A DNA stretch of 27,492 nucleotides from Nemertoderma westbladi (GCA_032718475.1 JAUCBJ010002386.1:1-27492); one strand, 5' to 3'; positions 1-10,009 are shown, counted from the first letter of the stretch. Notes: generated by a model not told the origin, from the letters alone. A program made the numbers and translations.

Positions 1-229
1 ACATGGTACCGGTAGCTTCGTAGTCTAGCAGTAATCTGACTGTGCCGTAAAGGAGGCGACTAACGGCCGCAATGTATCATTATAATTAACAATAAAACTT
101 AACAACTGGGATTTATCAGGTCCATCTATTATGATCGATCTACCAACATTAAATAGCAATTCACTCAATAATTATTTTAAAAAAAGCACGTGAACACAAT
201 CCTCAGGACCTTAGCCTACGGATTCAATC
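1..229 (+). other. Probable 5' UTR of element 1
   Basis: These 229 bases precede the ORF1 start and contain no ORF of note. By position they are the leader, which in non-LTR elements also holds the internal promoter, but no promoter motif is recognisable. The true element start is not determined because no matching flank is available. Confidence 0.45.
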
Positions 230-1258
230 ATGCCCAAACAACTTAAACAAGGGAAGAAAGGTACGACATCGTCTGGCGTATTTAACAAATCCATCTCGGA
301 ACAAATGGAGCGTCTTGGTGGTCTACAGGACAACATCGATGGATTGGACGATAGAATCGCTGAAATAGTATCAAAAGCATTAGACGACCGGTCAGAATTA
401 GAGATCTCCAGTCATACTGTGACAGGCAGTGGATCCAGTTCGGAACAGCAACTTCGTGCTAAACAACGATCGTCCTTAATCAATACAATCAAGTCTCTTG
501 TTAATTTCGAGGTAGAGAAAATACGTGATTCAATCGAAGAAATTAAAAGTAATCTCACTGATTTTGCCAATAATTTATCCCTACGTCACGATAATGCCGA
601 GCAATATTCACGTCGGAATTGTGTCCTGATCCACGGATTGGAGCAACTTCCAGGTGAGAAATCCGAAGACGATACCTGTAATGTTGTGCTTCAATTCTTC
701 AAGGAATCTCTAAATCTCAATATCGATGAAAGGGATCTGGATAGATGTCATCGCCTTCCTAGCAAAGCCCCCATAGATACCATCGGTAATCGTAAATATA
801 ATCCACCGATTATTGTCAAGTTAGTCCGATATAGAACACGGGCGAGAATATTCAAAGAGGTCCACCGCCTTCGCTCTTCGCCAAGCTTTATAACCGAGTG
901 CTTAACGCCCCGTAGACGGGATTTACTAAAACGTATTCGTGTAAATGGGATTGGTTGGTCGCGAGATGGGCGCATCTTTGCTATAGATAAAAAGGGTAAC
1001 AAAATCGAAATTGAACGCGACGACGACGTTAAACATGTTAAGCATTTTACTCTGGAGGAGAAGGTCGAGCGGAACCGGAAACGCTACAATCGCACTGGAC
1101 CGACACCGGCAGGCGCAGCACTGACCACCAACCCACCTCCTTCTAGAGACAAGAACCACAATAAAAGTGCTCCTAACGGAACCGAGTTGACACACCCAAT
1201 AGAATCAACCAGCAGCGATCCAGGTGGGGAAGGTGATACAGTATTTCATGGTTTCTGA
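230..1258 (+). CDS. ORF1 protein of non-LTR retrotransposon (coiled coil plus RRM-like nucleic-acid-binding region)
   Basis: An intact 342-residue ORF starts at an ATG. The N terminus (1-20) is basic. Residues 22-55 and 80-125 look like heptad-rich coiled coils, ending in the pattern 'NAEQYSRRNC' that is common in retrotransposon ORF1 proteins. Residues 131-215 ('VLIHGLEQLPGE', then 'DRCHRLPSK' and 'PPIIVKLVRYRTRARIF') resemble the RRM-like domain of L1-type ORF1p. Residues 222-270 ('TPRRRDLLKRIR', then a DGRIF-type segment) resemble the C-terminal RNA-binding part. The last 60 residues are Pro/Ser/Thr-rich and probably disordered. The family role is binding element RNA in a ribonucleoprotein and acting as a nucleic-acid chaperone. 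ORF2 follows 347 bp downstream in the same orientation. No internal stop or frameshift is seen. Confidence 0.85.
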   Translation: MPKQLKQGKKGTTSSGVFNKSISEQMERLGGLQDNIDGLDDRIAEIVSKALDDRSELEISSHTVTGSGSSSEQQLRAKQRSSLINTIKSLVNFEVEKIRDSIEEIKSNLTDFANNLSLRHDNAEQYSRRNCVLIHGLEQLPGEKSEDDTCNVVLQFFKESLNLNIDERDLDRCHRLPSKAPIDTIGNRKYNPPIIVKLVRYRTRARIFKEVHRLRSSPSFITECLTPRRRDLLKRIRVNGIGWSRDGRIFAIDKKGNKIEIERDDDVKHVKHFTLEEKVERNRKRYNRTGPTPAGAALTTNPPPSRDKNHNKSAPNGTELTHPIESTSSDPGGEGDTVFHGF

Positions 1259-1605
1259 GGTCACATAGATTAAATGACATTGGAATGTAATATTATTGTG
1301 TTTACACCATACAATGTTGCAATGAGTGTAGGGAAATTTAGTTTTATTTCTAAAAAACTACAATTGGCCATTTCGCCAAAATATACGACACAGTCTAGCC
1401 ATAATAGTGTTTAGGAAAGGACTTACTGACTGCTTGAACTGTTTACTCCCTATAGCTTTTACACTAACTATCTTATCCTACATATATACTAGGCTTTGTA
1501 GCGTTTACTTGTAGCGTATTAGTTAGTTAGTTTGTTTTTTTAGTTTTAATCTACTGCATTGTTTTCTCCTATTTTGTCTTAATTTTATTGAATCTTAAAT
1601 TTTAT
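1259..1605 (+). other. Inter-ORF spacer of element 1
   Basis: This is 347 bp of AT-rich sequence without an ORF of note, separating ORF1 from ORF2. A gap this long means ORF2 translation is unlikely to rely on stop-start overlap. It would need reinitiation, internal entry or a separate transcript. No RNA motif is recognised. Confidence 0.5.
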
Positions 1606-4600
1606 ATGATTCAAAATAGCACTTGCCACTATTGCACTAAATTAATAAAAAGCTCCAATATCTTTAAATTGAAATGTGCTGCTTGTAAGCAATTTGTTCA
1701 CTACCGTTGTATCCCATCTCTTAAATTTTCAGAATTTAAACAACTCTTATCTCAGTCCATTTGGTTTTGCCCACATTGTATTTTTAATGCACTGCCTTTC
1801 ACAAATATTATAGACGAAGATGAGTTTCTTTTAACAATATACGACTATCGATTGCCTTCGATAATCGATATTGACCTTTTAACCTCTAATACAGTTAGAC
1901 TGACAGATTTGAATGCAGGTGACACCAATTTTGAATTTGACAGAGACAATAATCCAGATAGCAATATACTAAATAACATTTACACTAAAATTCAATGTCG
2001 TTACTTTAACAATTTGGTGTCAACAGATTTTAACTTAAAAAATCAGCAAGAAAATGGATTGTCTCTTTTTCATACGAATATAAGGAGTGTTCCGAAGAAT
2101 TTTCATAATCTATACGATTTATTACAAATAATAGAGAAACCCTTTTCCGCAATTGCTCTAACTGAAACTTGGTTGAAAAAGGACAACCTTAATGACTATC
2201 AGCTGGATGGATACAAAATTTACCATAGCAAACCTCGTGCCAATCAACGTGGCGGGGGATGTAGTCTCTATTTAAGCAATAACTTGAATTGCAAACCCCG
2301 CCACGATCTCGAGAAAGATGAGCCTGATTTGGAGTCAGTTTTTGCCGAGTGGGATCGAGAAAATGCAAAAAATATTATCATAGGATGTATATATCGTCCA
2401 CCTGCAAAAGATGTAATTGGCTTTCTAAGGAAATTAAAGCACATTTTAGAACAGATTAATACAGAAAATAAAATTTGTTACCTTCTTGGCGACTTTAACA
2501 TAGATATGTTAGGAGTTAATATCCATAAACAACCAACTGATTTTTTTGAACTACTATCAGAACAGTTTTTTGATCCTGTTATTACCAAACCAACTCGTAT
2601 AACAGAAACTACTGCAACCTGTATTGATAATATCATAACAAACGATATTACAAACATTCGTAAATCTGGAATAATTGTAGCCAGTTTATCTGACCATCTA
2701 CCCATATTTGTCAATTCTGAAATAACAATTCCCAGTAAACATAGTAAACCATCTTACATCTTAGTTATGGATAGATCGGAAACAAACAGTAAAAAATTTG
2801 TGGAGATCCTTAAACAAACTTTTAACAATGGAGGCTGGGAAGAAGTTACGCAAGAAAGTGACCCCAATATTGCTTACAATACGTTTATTGAAATATATCA
2901 GAAGCTATATAACAAATGTTTTCCCACTAAAAAAATAAAGATAATAAATAGCGATAAACCTTGGCTATCTGAAGGTATTTATAAATGTATCAAACGTAAG
3001 CATGCACTATATGCAAAATACATTAATAGCAGATCTCTAAGCAAAAAAATAGAATATACGGCTTATAAAAACCAACTTACTAAAATAATTAGGAATGCAA
3101 AAAAAGCTTATTTTGAGAAATTATTTAATATTCATAGAAATAATACAATGAAAACCTGGAAAATAATAAAAACACTTATAAATCCCCGAGCCTCATGCTC
3201 GCCTCAAAACTATCCTGATACATTTACAGTAAACAATTCGTCAATTAGGAATAACACAGCGATTGCAAATGGATTCAATAACTTTTATCGTAATGTAGGT
3301 CCAAACCTAGCGAAAAATATTCCTAATACTAATGGTTCCATATATGATACCCTAGGTAACCAAACCGCATCCTCACTATACTTTTCACCACTAAGTACTA
3401 AAGATGTATATGATATTGCCTCATCAATAACCAATTCAAAAGCCTTGAGTTCGGACGGTGTTGATTCTCAAATCGCTCGGCAAAACTTTCTCTACATAGC
3501 CCATCCATTGACACACATCCTTAATCAATCATTATCTCTGGGAATATTCCCAGATCTAATGAAAGTGGCAAGAATTGTACCTATTTTCAAACATAGTAAC
3601 GCCGATCAATTTGGAAATTACCGTCCTATAAGTATACTCCCATTTTTTTCGAAAATTCTAGAAAAGGCTGTTTCTCGACAATTCGTAAACTTCATGAAAA
3701 AAAACTCTATTATTTATGAAAATCAGTTCGGATTTCAATCGGAAAAATCAACTATAACAGCTCTCACTCTCCTGCAATCTAATTTGTCAGATGCTATTGA
3801 AAATAAACATCTTACACTTGGTGTTTTCTTGGATTTTAGCAAAGCCTTTGATACCGTTAATCATTCAATCCTATTAAAAAAAACTTGAGCATTACGGTGT
3901 ACGCGGAACCCCATTAGCATGGTTTTCCAGCTATCTCCACAATCGAACCCAATACGTTGATTTAAATGGAACAATTTCAGATACACTTGATGTGATATGT
4001 GGAGTTCCGCAGGGGTCTGTCCTTGGTCCAATTTTATTTTTAATTTACATAAATGACATCTCAAATTCTTCAAAAATCGTAAATTTCATACTCTTCGCTG
4101 ATGATACAAACTTATTTATTTCAGGCGAAAACGTACATGATCTGATATCAACAATGAACAAAGAAATACATAAAATATATCAATGGATTTGCTTAAATAA
4201 ACTATCTTTAAATCTCGATAAAACAAAATATGGTGTTCTCAATGAAGCCATATAATCCAAAAAACACAGGGGTCAAAATCGATGGGCGAACAATAAACTA
4301 TACTGAAAATATTAAATTTCTTGGTATTCACCTCCAATCAAATTTCTCATGGCATTTACATATACAAAATATTCGCATAAAAGTATCAAAAAACGTAGGT
4401 GTAATAAATAAGATCAAGCATTTCGTTCCAATACAGATTAGGAAGCTCCTATATAATACATTGGTAGAACCTTATATATCGTATGCTTTAACTGTTTGGG
4501 GTAATTGTAATATTAATGACAGCACTCTTAATCCTCTAGTCCGGCTACAAAAGAAAGCTGTCCGCATCGTTGAATTAAAACCATACCGACACACAACACA

Positions 4601-4931
4601 ATCAATTTTTTCAAATCATAAATTTCTTAAAATTAATGCAATGTACAAATTCCTCAGTTTGAAAACGATATACAACTACCGCATGAACTACTGTTTTGTA
4701 CCCAAAAATTTTAAGATAAAAATGGTAACTAATATCAGTATTCACGGACGGAAAACTAGACAGCAATTCCATTATAGATTACCATCACCACGTACTAATT
4801 TTGCTCGCTCACACTTACTATACAGGGGTCTTAATTTATGGAATGAACTTCCTGACAGTTTGCAACGGTTCAAAGGCTCTGACCAAATGTTCAAGAAGGC
4901 ACTAAAGCAACACTTAATTGAAACTCAATAA
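1606..4931 (+). pseudogene. ORF2 of element 1: PHD finger, APE endonuclease and reverse transcriptase, broken by two indels
   Basis: Translation from the ATG at 1606 gives 760 residues up to a stop at 3886-3888. A C4HC3 PHD-type finger uses C7, C10, C24, C27, H32, C35, C55 and C58. The APE endonuclease shows N158 (HTNIRS), E187 (TETW), D296/N298 (GDFN), D341 and D363-H364 (SDH), so all catalytic positions are present. RT motif A (DFSKAFD) has its aspartate at 743. The reading frame changes in the A8 run at 3876-3883. The second block carries 'GVPQGSVLGP' and the FADD box (4094-4105). The frame changes again near 4229-4232, and the third block (to 4931) is the thumb and C-terminal region. Role: nick the target and prime reverse transcription. 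No in-frame stop occurs apart from the shifts, so the copy is recent or the indels are assembly errors. Confidence 0.85.
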
Positions 4932-5259
4932 ATCTGGCAGTTATTTCTGTTCACAGGTACATTTATTTTCTTTCACACAAATATTAAATAGTAAATTATA
5001 AATTAATTTCTCTCGATAGACGAAAAATAAGTTCTTCTTGTACGTTTATCGCGAGATAATGCAGTAGATTGTAGTTTTTAGATTGTAGTTTTTAGCGTAG
5101 GTAATCATAATTATATTGTGCATTTTAATATTGTTTATCGAATACAGGGCCGGGCCGCTTTCCCGGAACAGGCAATAAAACAAACCCTAACCAAAACACT
5201 AAACCTAACTTCTAAAATCTAGTTCTGTAGTTGGCTGCAAAAGCCCTTGGACTTTTAAA
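4932..5259 (+). other. 3' UTR and probable 3' end of element 1
   Basis: AT-rich and non-coding. A small GC hairpin (CCGGG at 5150-5154 pairing with CCCGG at 5162-5166) is followed by AATAAA at 5174-5179. In CR1/L2-type elements a 3' stem-loop is the template mark recognised by the RT, and this is a plausible equivalent. There is no poly-A or short tandem tail that would fix the terminus. Confidence 0.45.
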
Positions 5260-5279
5260 CCCCCCCCCCCCCCCCCCCC
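5260..5279. repeat. Poly-C tract, 20 bp
   Basis: An uninterrupted run of 20 C on the plus strand abuts the 3' tail of RTE-like copy A1. The matching C-rich tract at 7318-7353 flanks the other side of A1, so A1 may have inserted into a longer poly-C run. The length of such runs is unreliable in assemblies. Confidence 0.9.
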
Positions 5280-5293
5280 TACTACTACTACTA
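5280..5293 (-). repeat. (TAG)n 3' tail of A1
   Basis: On the plus strand TAC/ACT trinucleotides follow the poly-C run, so the element ends in (TAG)n on its own strand. Copy A2 ends the same way at 7968-7977, which confirms this as the family terminus. Confidence 0.85.
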
Positions 5294-5323
5294 TGATCGG
5301 CATGCTGCATTGCAGCTGCATTT

Positions 5324-7298
5324 TTAAGAATGCTGTGCCGGCTTGTTGACAAAATTGCGCCGCCACAACTCCCTATCACCCATGACATTTGCTAGATCAT
5401 CCGCATCTTCAAGGCCAGTGTCCTTTAAGATGCGTCTCAAGAAAGTCATGGGCTGTCCACCATGCTTATTCACTCCATGAGGCTGCCAAAGTACAAGATT
5501 ATGCACTGGCTGGTCCTCACGGCGAAAGCAATGTCCTGCAAAGCAGAGGCGATTTTGTTCTAGTGTCAAGCTTGGGGGAACCAATGAGACACCTCCAATG
5601 TTATATAGTGTCTGGTTGGAGATGTGTGCATTGTACTTGACACAATGAACCCGGCGTAGCATTCTTGTGAATGTGCCATCCAGAGATTTGGTGTCCTCAG
5701 TAGTTAGAGCCCAGCATGGACTCCCGTAGAGGAGTACTGGAACTACTGCTGCTCTAAATAATCGGACCTTAAGTTTCCGATTAATTCTCGGTGACTTCCA
5801 AATCCTGGAAAGCCTATTCAAGGCTGCCCATGCCTTTCCCTTACGTATTCGAAGGTCCTCACCTGACTTCCGGATCCATGATCCCAGGTAACAGAAGTCG
5901 TCCACATGCTCAAGCATACCATCCTTTGAGCTTATGCTCATCCGATCAGAGACTTGCTGAGGACTTTCAAAGTTAACTGTCAGAATTTTGGTCTTTCTGG
6001 AGTTAATAAAAAGACCAACACTAGAAGCAGCATGTTCTAATGAGCTGAGGAGCCGTTGGGCTCCCTCTAATGATTCTGAGAGTACTCCTAAGTCATCAGC
6101 AAAGTCTAGATCAGTTAGGTACTTGGCAGGATTTCCTCGACTTCTGGAGCCAGTAGGTGGAGTTATCATCACCCCATCATCATTATGATGATCTAAGGAC
6201 ATGCGTAGAACATAGTCAACCACAATAATGATCAAGAATGGTACAAGTGTGTCTCCTTGGAGGACGCCCCATAACACTTCAAATGGTTCTGTGTCACCCT
6301 CAACAGTAGACACAAATGTTGTCGAACCATCGTATACTGATCTGATTGCTGCAATAATTTCATCAGGAATCCCATATAATGAAAGTATGCTGAACATACG
6401 TGAGCGAGAGACTGAATCAAAGGCCTTGAAGAAGTCAACAAAGATAACAGCCAGATGCCTGTCTTTCTTTTTTGATAATTCTTCAATTATCCTTCTAAGT
6501 GCCAAAATGGGCTCCATGGTCCCACGACCTTTACGGAACCCATTCTGATTTCCACGGAGCAGTCTCTCAATGGGATCCCTGATGCGATTTAATAGAATCC
6601 TATTGTATAGCTTTGCAGCAATCGAGATCAATGAGATTCCCCGAAAAGAACCATAGAGTGTTAGGTTGCCCTTCTTGGGAACTGGCACCAACTTATTTGT
6701 TTTCATTTCTTGTGGGACTCTTGTTGTTCGGTACATGTCTACTATGATGGGATAGATGAGCTTTAAACACTCAGGTATTTTAAAGACCTCAGGGGGAACA
6801 CCATCTACTCCACTGGCACGATTGGTCTTAATGCTCTTTGCAGCAGCCTTCACTTCTGCAAAGGAGATATCGCCAATGGGAATATCTGGGAGTACAGACT
6901 TCAGACACTTTTACTTCTATAAAGTTATCAGGCAATACCCTGTCATTATTGAGGAGCTTTTCAAAGTGGGCTCTTCCAACCATTGAGGCGATCGGCTGGT
7001 GATTCAGCCTTAACCTTGGTGGTTGGTTGGCTTTTCCGCCCAGTAAGCAAGTTGATCGATTTCCATGCCTGGGATGATTGCCTGCTGTCGTCAGCATCAT
7101 TGATGGCATCAACCTGTTGGTTTATTAGCTCCTGTAGATTAACAGAGTACTGCCTGTTCAGGGACCTAGATGCAGCCTTAACTGCATTCTTGGCCGCTGT
7201 AGTCTGTTTGAGTCGGGACTCTTTCTGCGCCTTATATAGGTCATTTCGGCACTTCTGGATTTTGTTGTCAGTCCAGGGGGCCCTTTTCCTGTTTCGAG
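5324..7298 (-). pseudogene. RTE-like reverse transcriptase with upstream linker (copy A1), two frameshifts in the linker
   Basis: From about 6890 down to the stop at 5324-5326 one frame is open. Counting from 6853 as residue 1, 'SGVDGVPPEVFK' (14-25) and 'FRGISLISIAAKLYNRIL' lead into motif A (FVDFFKAFDSV, Asp at 140), motif B ('GVLQGDTL', 196-203) and motif C FADD (251-254). The thumb ('DDFCYLGSWIRKSGEDLRIRK') and a 200-residue C-terminal domain follow. Upstream, 7298-6980 encodes the linker ('APWTDNKIQKCRNDLYKAQK' and onward), but it reaches the RT frame only through shifts near 6975 and 6890. The endonuclease is missing. Role: RNA-directed DNA polymerase of an RTE-like element. The catalytic triad is intact, but this copy cannot make a whole protein. 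Confidence 0.85.
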
Positions 7299-7319
7299 GG
7301 TATACAGGAACTGTATACC
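7299..7319. repeat. Inverted repeat at the 5' truncation point of A1
   Basis: Nine-base perfect arms (GGTATACAG at 7299-7307 and its complement at 7311-7319) flank the 3-base loop GAA. The palindrome lies exactly where A1 homology stops and poly-C begins. This would fit snap-back priming at the end of cDNA synthesis (inference). Confidence 0.8.
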
Positions 7320-7353
7320 CCCCCCCCCCCCCCACCCCCCCCCCCCCTCCCCC
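7318..7353. repeat. Poly-C tract with A and T interruptions
   Basis: C16, A, C13, T, C5 on the plus strand, just beyond the truncated 5' end of A1. It is the counterpart of the C20 tract at 5260. Confidence 0.9.
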
Positions 7354-7569
7354 GCACCGAAGAAGCCTTACAGATCGTAACAGAGGAAAAACTCCATTCC
7401 AAAGTTGCAATTCAATACCGGTACATAAAAAAGTTTCAAAAATTTCCCCTCTCCTTTCTCAAAAACATTGCTCTGCCACTGACCAATTACATTAGTACCA
7501 GTACCAGTACCAGTACAAACAGGTCAAGACATACAAATACATAAATAGAGGTCAAGGTCAACATTAATA
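7354..7569. other. Non-coding; contains an (AGTACC)n microsatellite
   Basis: No gene is seen. 7494-7516 is a hexamer repeat (AGTACC, nearly four units). Confidence 0.6.
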
Positions 7570-7658
7570 ATTAGAAAGTAAGGATTACCTCCGGGGACTC
7601 CCCTCCTTCACTATTGAAAACGCTTGTATGTCCCCTGAGGTGATCCTTACTTTCTAAT
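7570..7658. repeat. 89-nt near-perfect hairpin (MITE-like or small-RNA-precursor-like)
   Basis: The left arm 7570-7598 pairs with the right arm 7630-7658 at 27 of 29 positions, around a 31-nt loop. Arms begin ATTAGAAAG and end GGGGAC. No clear target-site duplication flanks it; only short AT-rich matches are present. The size and stem fit either a very short foldback MITE or a pre-miRNA-like transcript. The sequence alone does not decide. Confidence 0.85.
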
Positions 7659-7967
7659 ATGTACCAAAATCCCCTTAAGTCGGCGTGTCGTTACATTCTA
7701 ACAATAATAATAACTAGGCTTACTGCAGTAGCAAATTGGTTTATTGTACCATAAACAATAGAGGTAAAGCCTTAGCCTAAGGCCTAGTACAGTATTACAG
7801 GGTGGCTCCTACTTGCTGTATTCAGTTTAATATTCTTTTAGGCCTATCAATATTTACCATTTAGACCCCTACAATGTAATGCAGATTGCCAGATAGAGGC
7901 CTGAAAGTGATAGGTCTCCCATAAAAACAGTAATAAATAGAAGCATGTATGCTCTAGGCCATAGCAT
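7659..7967. other. Non-coding left flank of the A2 insertion
   Basis: No gene recognised. Without A2 this stretch would join directly to 10022, just upstream of the BEL/Pao gag remnant, so it could include an LTR or leader of that element. I see no diagnostic LTR terminus or primer-binding site. Confidence 0.4.
7956..7967. repeat. Target-site duplication of A2, left copy
   Basis: The 12 bases AGGCCATAGCAT recur exactly at 10010-10021, bounding A2 on both sides. Confidence 0.92.
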
Positions 7968-8399
7968 ACTACTACTAGGATCGGCATGCTGCATTGCAGC
8001 TGCATTTTTAAGAATGCTGTGCCGGCTTATCGACAAAATTGCACCGCCACAACTCCCTATCACCCATGACATTTGCTAGATCATCCACTGGCCACTGTCC
8101 TTTAAGGTGAGTCTCAAGAAAGTCATGGGCTGTCCACCATGCTTATTCACTCCATGAGGCTGCCAAAGTACAAGATTGTGCACTGGCTGGTCCTCACGGT
8201 GAAAGCAATGTCCTGCAAAGCGGAGGCGATTTTGTTCTAGTCACAAGCTTGGGGGGAAACAATAAGACACCTCCAATGTTAGGTAGTGTCTGGTTGGAGA
8301 TGTGTGCATTGTACGTGACACAATGAACCTGGTTTATTAGCTCCTGTAAATTAACAGAGTACTGCCTGTTCAGGGACCTAAATGAAGCTGGATCTCACA

Positions 8400-9516
8400 C
8401 TTGGCTGTTGCAACAGAGGGACCAGTCATGCCAAGGCAAGGCAGATTTCGTTGTTCTGCTAGCACGCAGACTAAGTCTTACCTTGGCCACAATAAGGCGG
8501 TGATCCCTGGAGAAGGGTCATAGTGTAAATGCATTACAGTCTTGTATAGAGCTCCTGTATTTCCTACGAAACAGGATATGGTCTATCTGGGACTTGTGAC
8601 CACTGGCTCCACTATGAGTCCATAGCTTTCCAGTTCGCTTCTTGAACTGGGTTCCAGCCGAAAACAATCCATTTCCAGAGATAAAATCCTGAAGATGGAC
8701 GGAATTTCGGATAACACTATTGCTATAGACCCAGGGCGATGTAGGTGATTCATGCAGACTTGCATTAAAGTCTCCCAGGAATGTTAAGAATGCATGCTGA
8801 TCCACCCTATCAGTAGCTGCTTGTAGATTCTGGTAGAAATTTTCCACCTCCTCTACAGGGGCAACACTAGTTGGAGAGTAGCACACAATCAGAACCGCCT
8901 TAGGAAACTTCTTAGCCAGTCTTCCAGAACATGAGAAGTGGCAACGGATGATGCGGTTAGAGATTTGGTCTATTTTGTCCAATGCTGCATGTGCAGTTGG
9001 ATTCATCAATAGACCAATACCACCATTGCCACTATCATCTGCTGAAGCGAGGGCGAGTCGCCAACCGCCCCCCATGTCCTTAATCAGAACCTCATCAGTC
9101 TGTCCAGTCTGCATTCGGTGCTCTTGAACACCCACTGCACTAAGAGAAAGCTTATCTACCAAGGCAGTCAGCTCACCTTGTCGCATTGGGGACCCGAGTG
9201 TTAGGGTGTTTATTGAGGCTAGTCTAGTGACTTGCCTCAGATTCACCAATGGCTTTGTTGGTCGGGGTGGAACATGAAAGTAGCCTCCAACTCCAGAATC
9301 CCTCTCCCCCTCACAATCTTGCCTCCCTGATGACCCAGGGTTTGGGCCAGAAAGGTCATCAGGAAAGGGACTCAAATAATTGTTTGCCGCTCTCTCTCCA
9401 GTAGGGGGTGTGACAGGCAGCCGGTCAGGAGATAACTGACGCCTGTGAGGCCGATTGTGTCCAGTCATTCCCCTGGCCTCTAGTGGCTGGACCTCCGCAT
9501 TACTAATGTAATCCAT
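8400..9516 (-). pseudogene. RTE-like APE endonuclease region (copy A2), stop before the final catalytic motif
   Basis: An ATG at 9516 opens a 332-residue frame ending at a TGA at 8515-8517. Residues 1-95 are a Pro/Gly/Ser-rich N-terminal region of unknown role, shared with copies A3, A4 and A5. The endonuclease follows: 'ASINTLTLG' (Asn motif), 'GVQEHRMQTGQ' (catalytic Glu), 'GDFNAS' and 'SQIDHILF'. Beyond the TGA the same frame continues with the SRDH motif needed for catalysis and then homology to about 8400, so the stop is a lesion rather than the natural end. Role: nicks target DNA for target-primed reverse transcription. The deletion below 8400 removes the RT. Confidence 0.85.
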
Positions 9517-10009
9517 AGTGGGGGTTGGGGGTGCTTTTTTGACAAGTCAGCTCTCGGGGCAAATACCACACCCTGGTTTGCCATTCCACAGGGTGGGTGT
9601 CGCAGTGGAGTCAGATATGAGGCCCATCACCCATATCTACTCTGGCGCACATGACCCACCATTGGCTGTGCAGCTCATCTGCTGGATCATGCCCTGTACC
9701 CCTGCTGCCAGGTGCAGGTCGCAGTGAAGTGCACTCAGAGTGGACATGAGAACACTCTACTCCTGACCAGCCATCTGCCATCACCATCTGCCTTGCCAGG
9801 CCATATACCCCTGCAGCCAAGTATATGAGTCTTTAATCCAGGACCAAGGGCGTCCTTATCCCAGAACGAAGGGGGTCCTAGCTACAGGACCGATTTGCCT
9901 TAGTAAGAGGGTCTATGCAGCTCCTTCTTTATGGCACCTCCTTTATGCTGCATGTAGGTGGCAAGTTTTCTTGATCAATGACCTAGAATACCTGACTTGA
10001 CCTGACCTC
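9517..10009 (-). other. 5' UTR of the RTE-like family (copy A2)
   Basis: 493 bp between the element start and the ATG. It is conserved in A4 (22733-23200) and partly in A3 (19443-19732), which shows it is element sequence. An upstream in-frame-capable ATG (at 19664 in A3) is conserved, but the frame to the main ATG differs by one C between A2 and A3. Other ORFs read here in either direction are not conserved. Confidence 0.75.

Larger units (their letters stand above)
1..5259 (+). mobile_element. Element 1: near-complete two-ORF non-LTR retrotransposon (Jockey/CR1-L2-like group)
   Basis: The stretch holds a leader, ORF1 (230-1258), a 347-bp spacer, ORF2 (1606-4931, two frameshifts) and a 3' UTR, all on one strand in the canonical order of an autonomous non-LTR element. 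ORF2 has a PHD finger, an APE-type endonuclease and a reverse transcriptase but no visible RNase H, as in CR1/L2/Crack/Daphne-like elements; I do not assign a clade. The 5' end may lie before the window, and the 3' end is placed only approximately, just before the poly-C tract at 5260. I could not find a target-site duplication. The near absence of stops points to a fairly young copy. Confidence 0.85.
5280..7317 (-). mobile_element. RTE-like non-LTR retrotransposon copy A1, 5'-truncated
   Basis: On the minus strand this holds the endonuclease-RT linker, the complete RT and a very short 3' UTR (44 bp) ending in a (TAG)n tail. A short 3' UTR with a trinucleotide tail is typical of RTE elements. 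The endonuclease half, seen in copy A2, is absent, so A1 is 5'-truncated. The truncation point coincides with a small palindrome at 7299-7319. Target-site duplications cannot be resolved because both flanks are poly-C. Internal segments match A2 and A4 base by base over long stretches. Confidence 0.85.
7968..10009 (-). mobile_element. RTE-like copy A2: both termini present, internally deleted, perfect 12-bp TSD
   Basis: On the minus strand the element runs from 10009 (5' UTR) to a (TAG)n tail at 7968-7977. It keeps the 5' UTR and most of the endonuclease (9516 to about 8400), a 65-bp fragment of linker (about 8331-8395, matching A1 near 7112-7176) and the last 350 bp of the element (about 7978-8330, matching A1 5294-5650). 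The RT core is gone. The junction near 8327 carries a short AACC microhomology. Perfect duplication with intact ends implies either insertion of an already deleted RNA or deletion after insertion. Confidence 0.9.

Noticed and set aside
5181-5212. Telomere-like CCCTAA words
   Set aside because: Only one exact unit and degenerate neighbours; not a telomeric array.
6961-7495. Long ORFs opposite the A1 linker and through the poly-C tract
   Set aside because: The plus-strand frame is a shadow of the RTE-like linker, and the proline run is poly-C translation.
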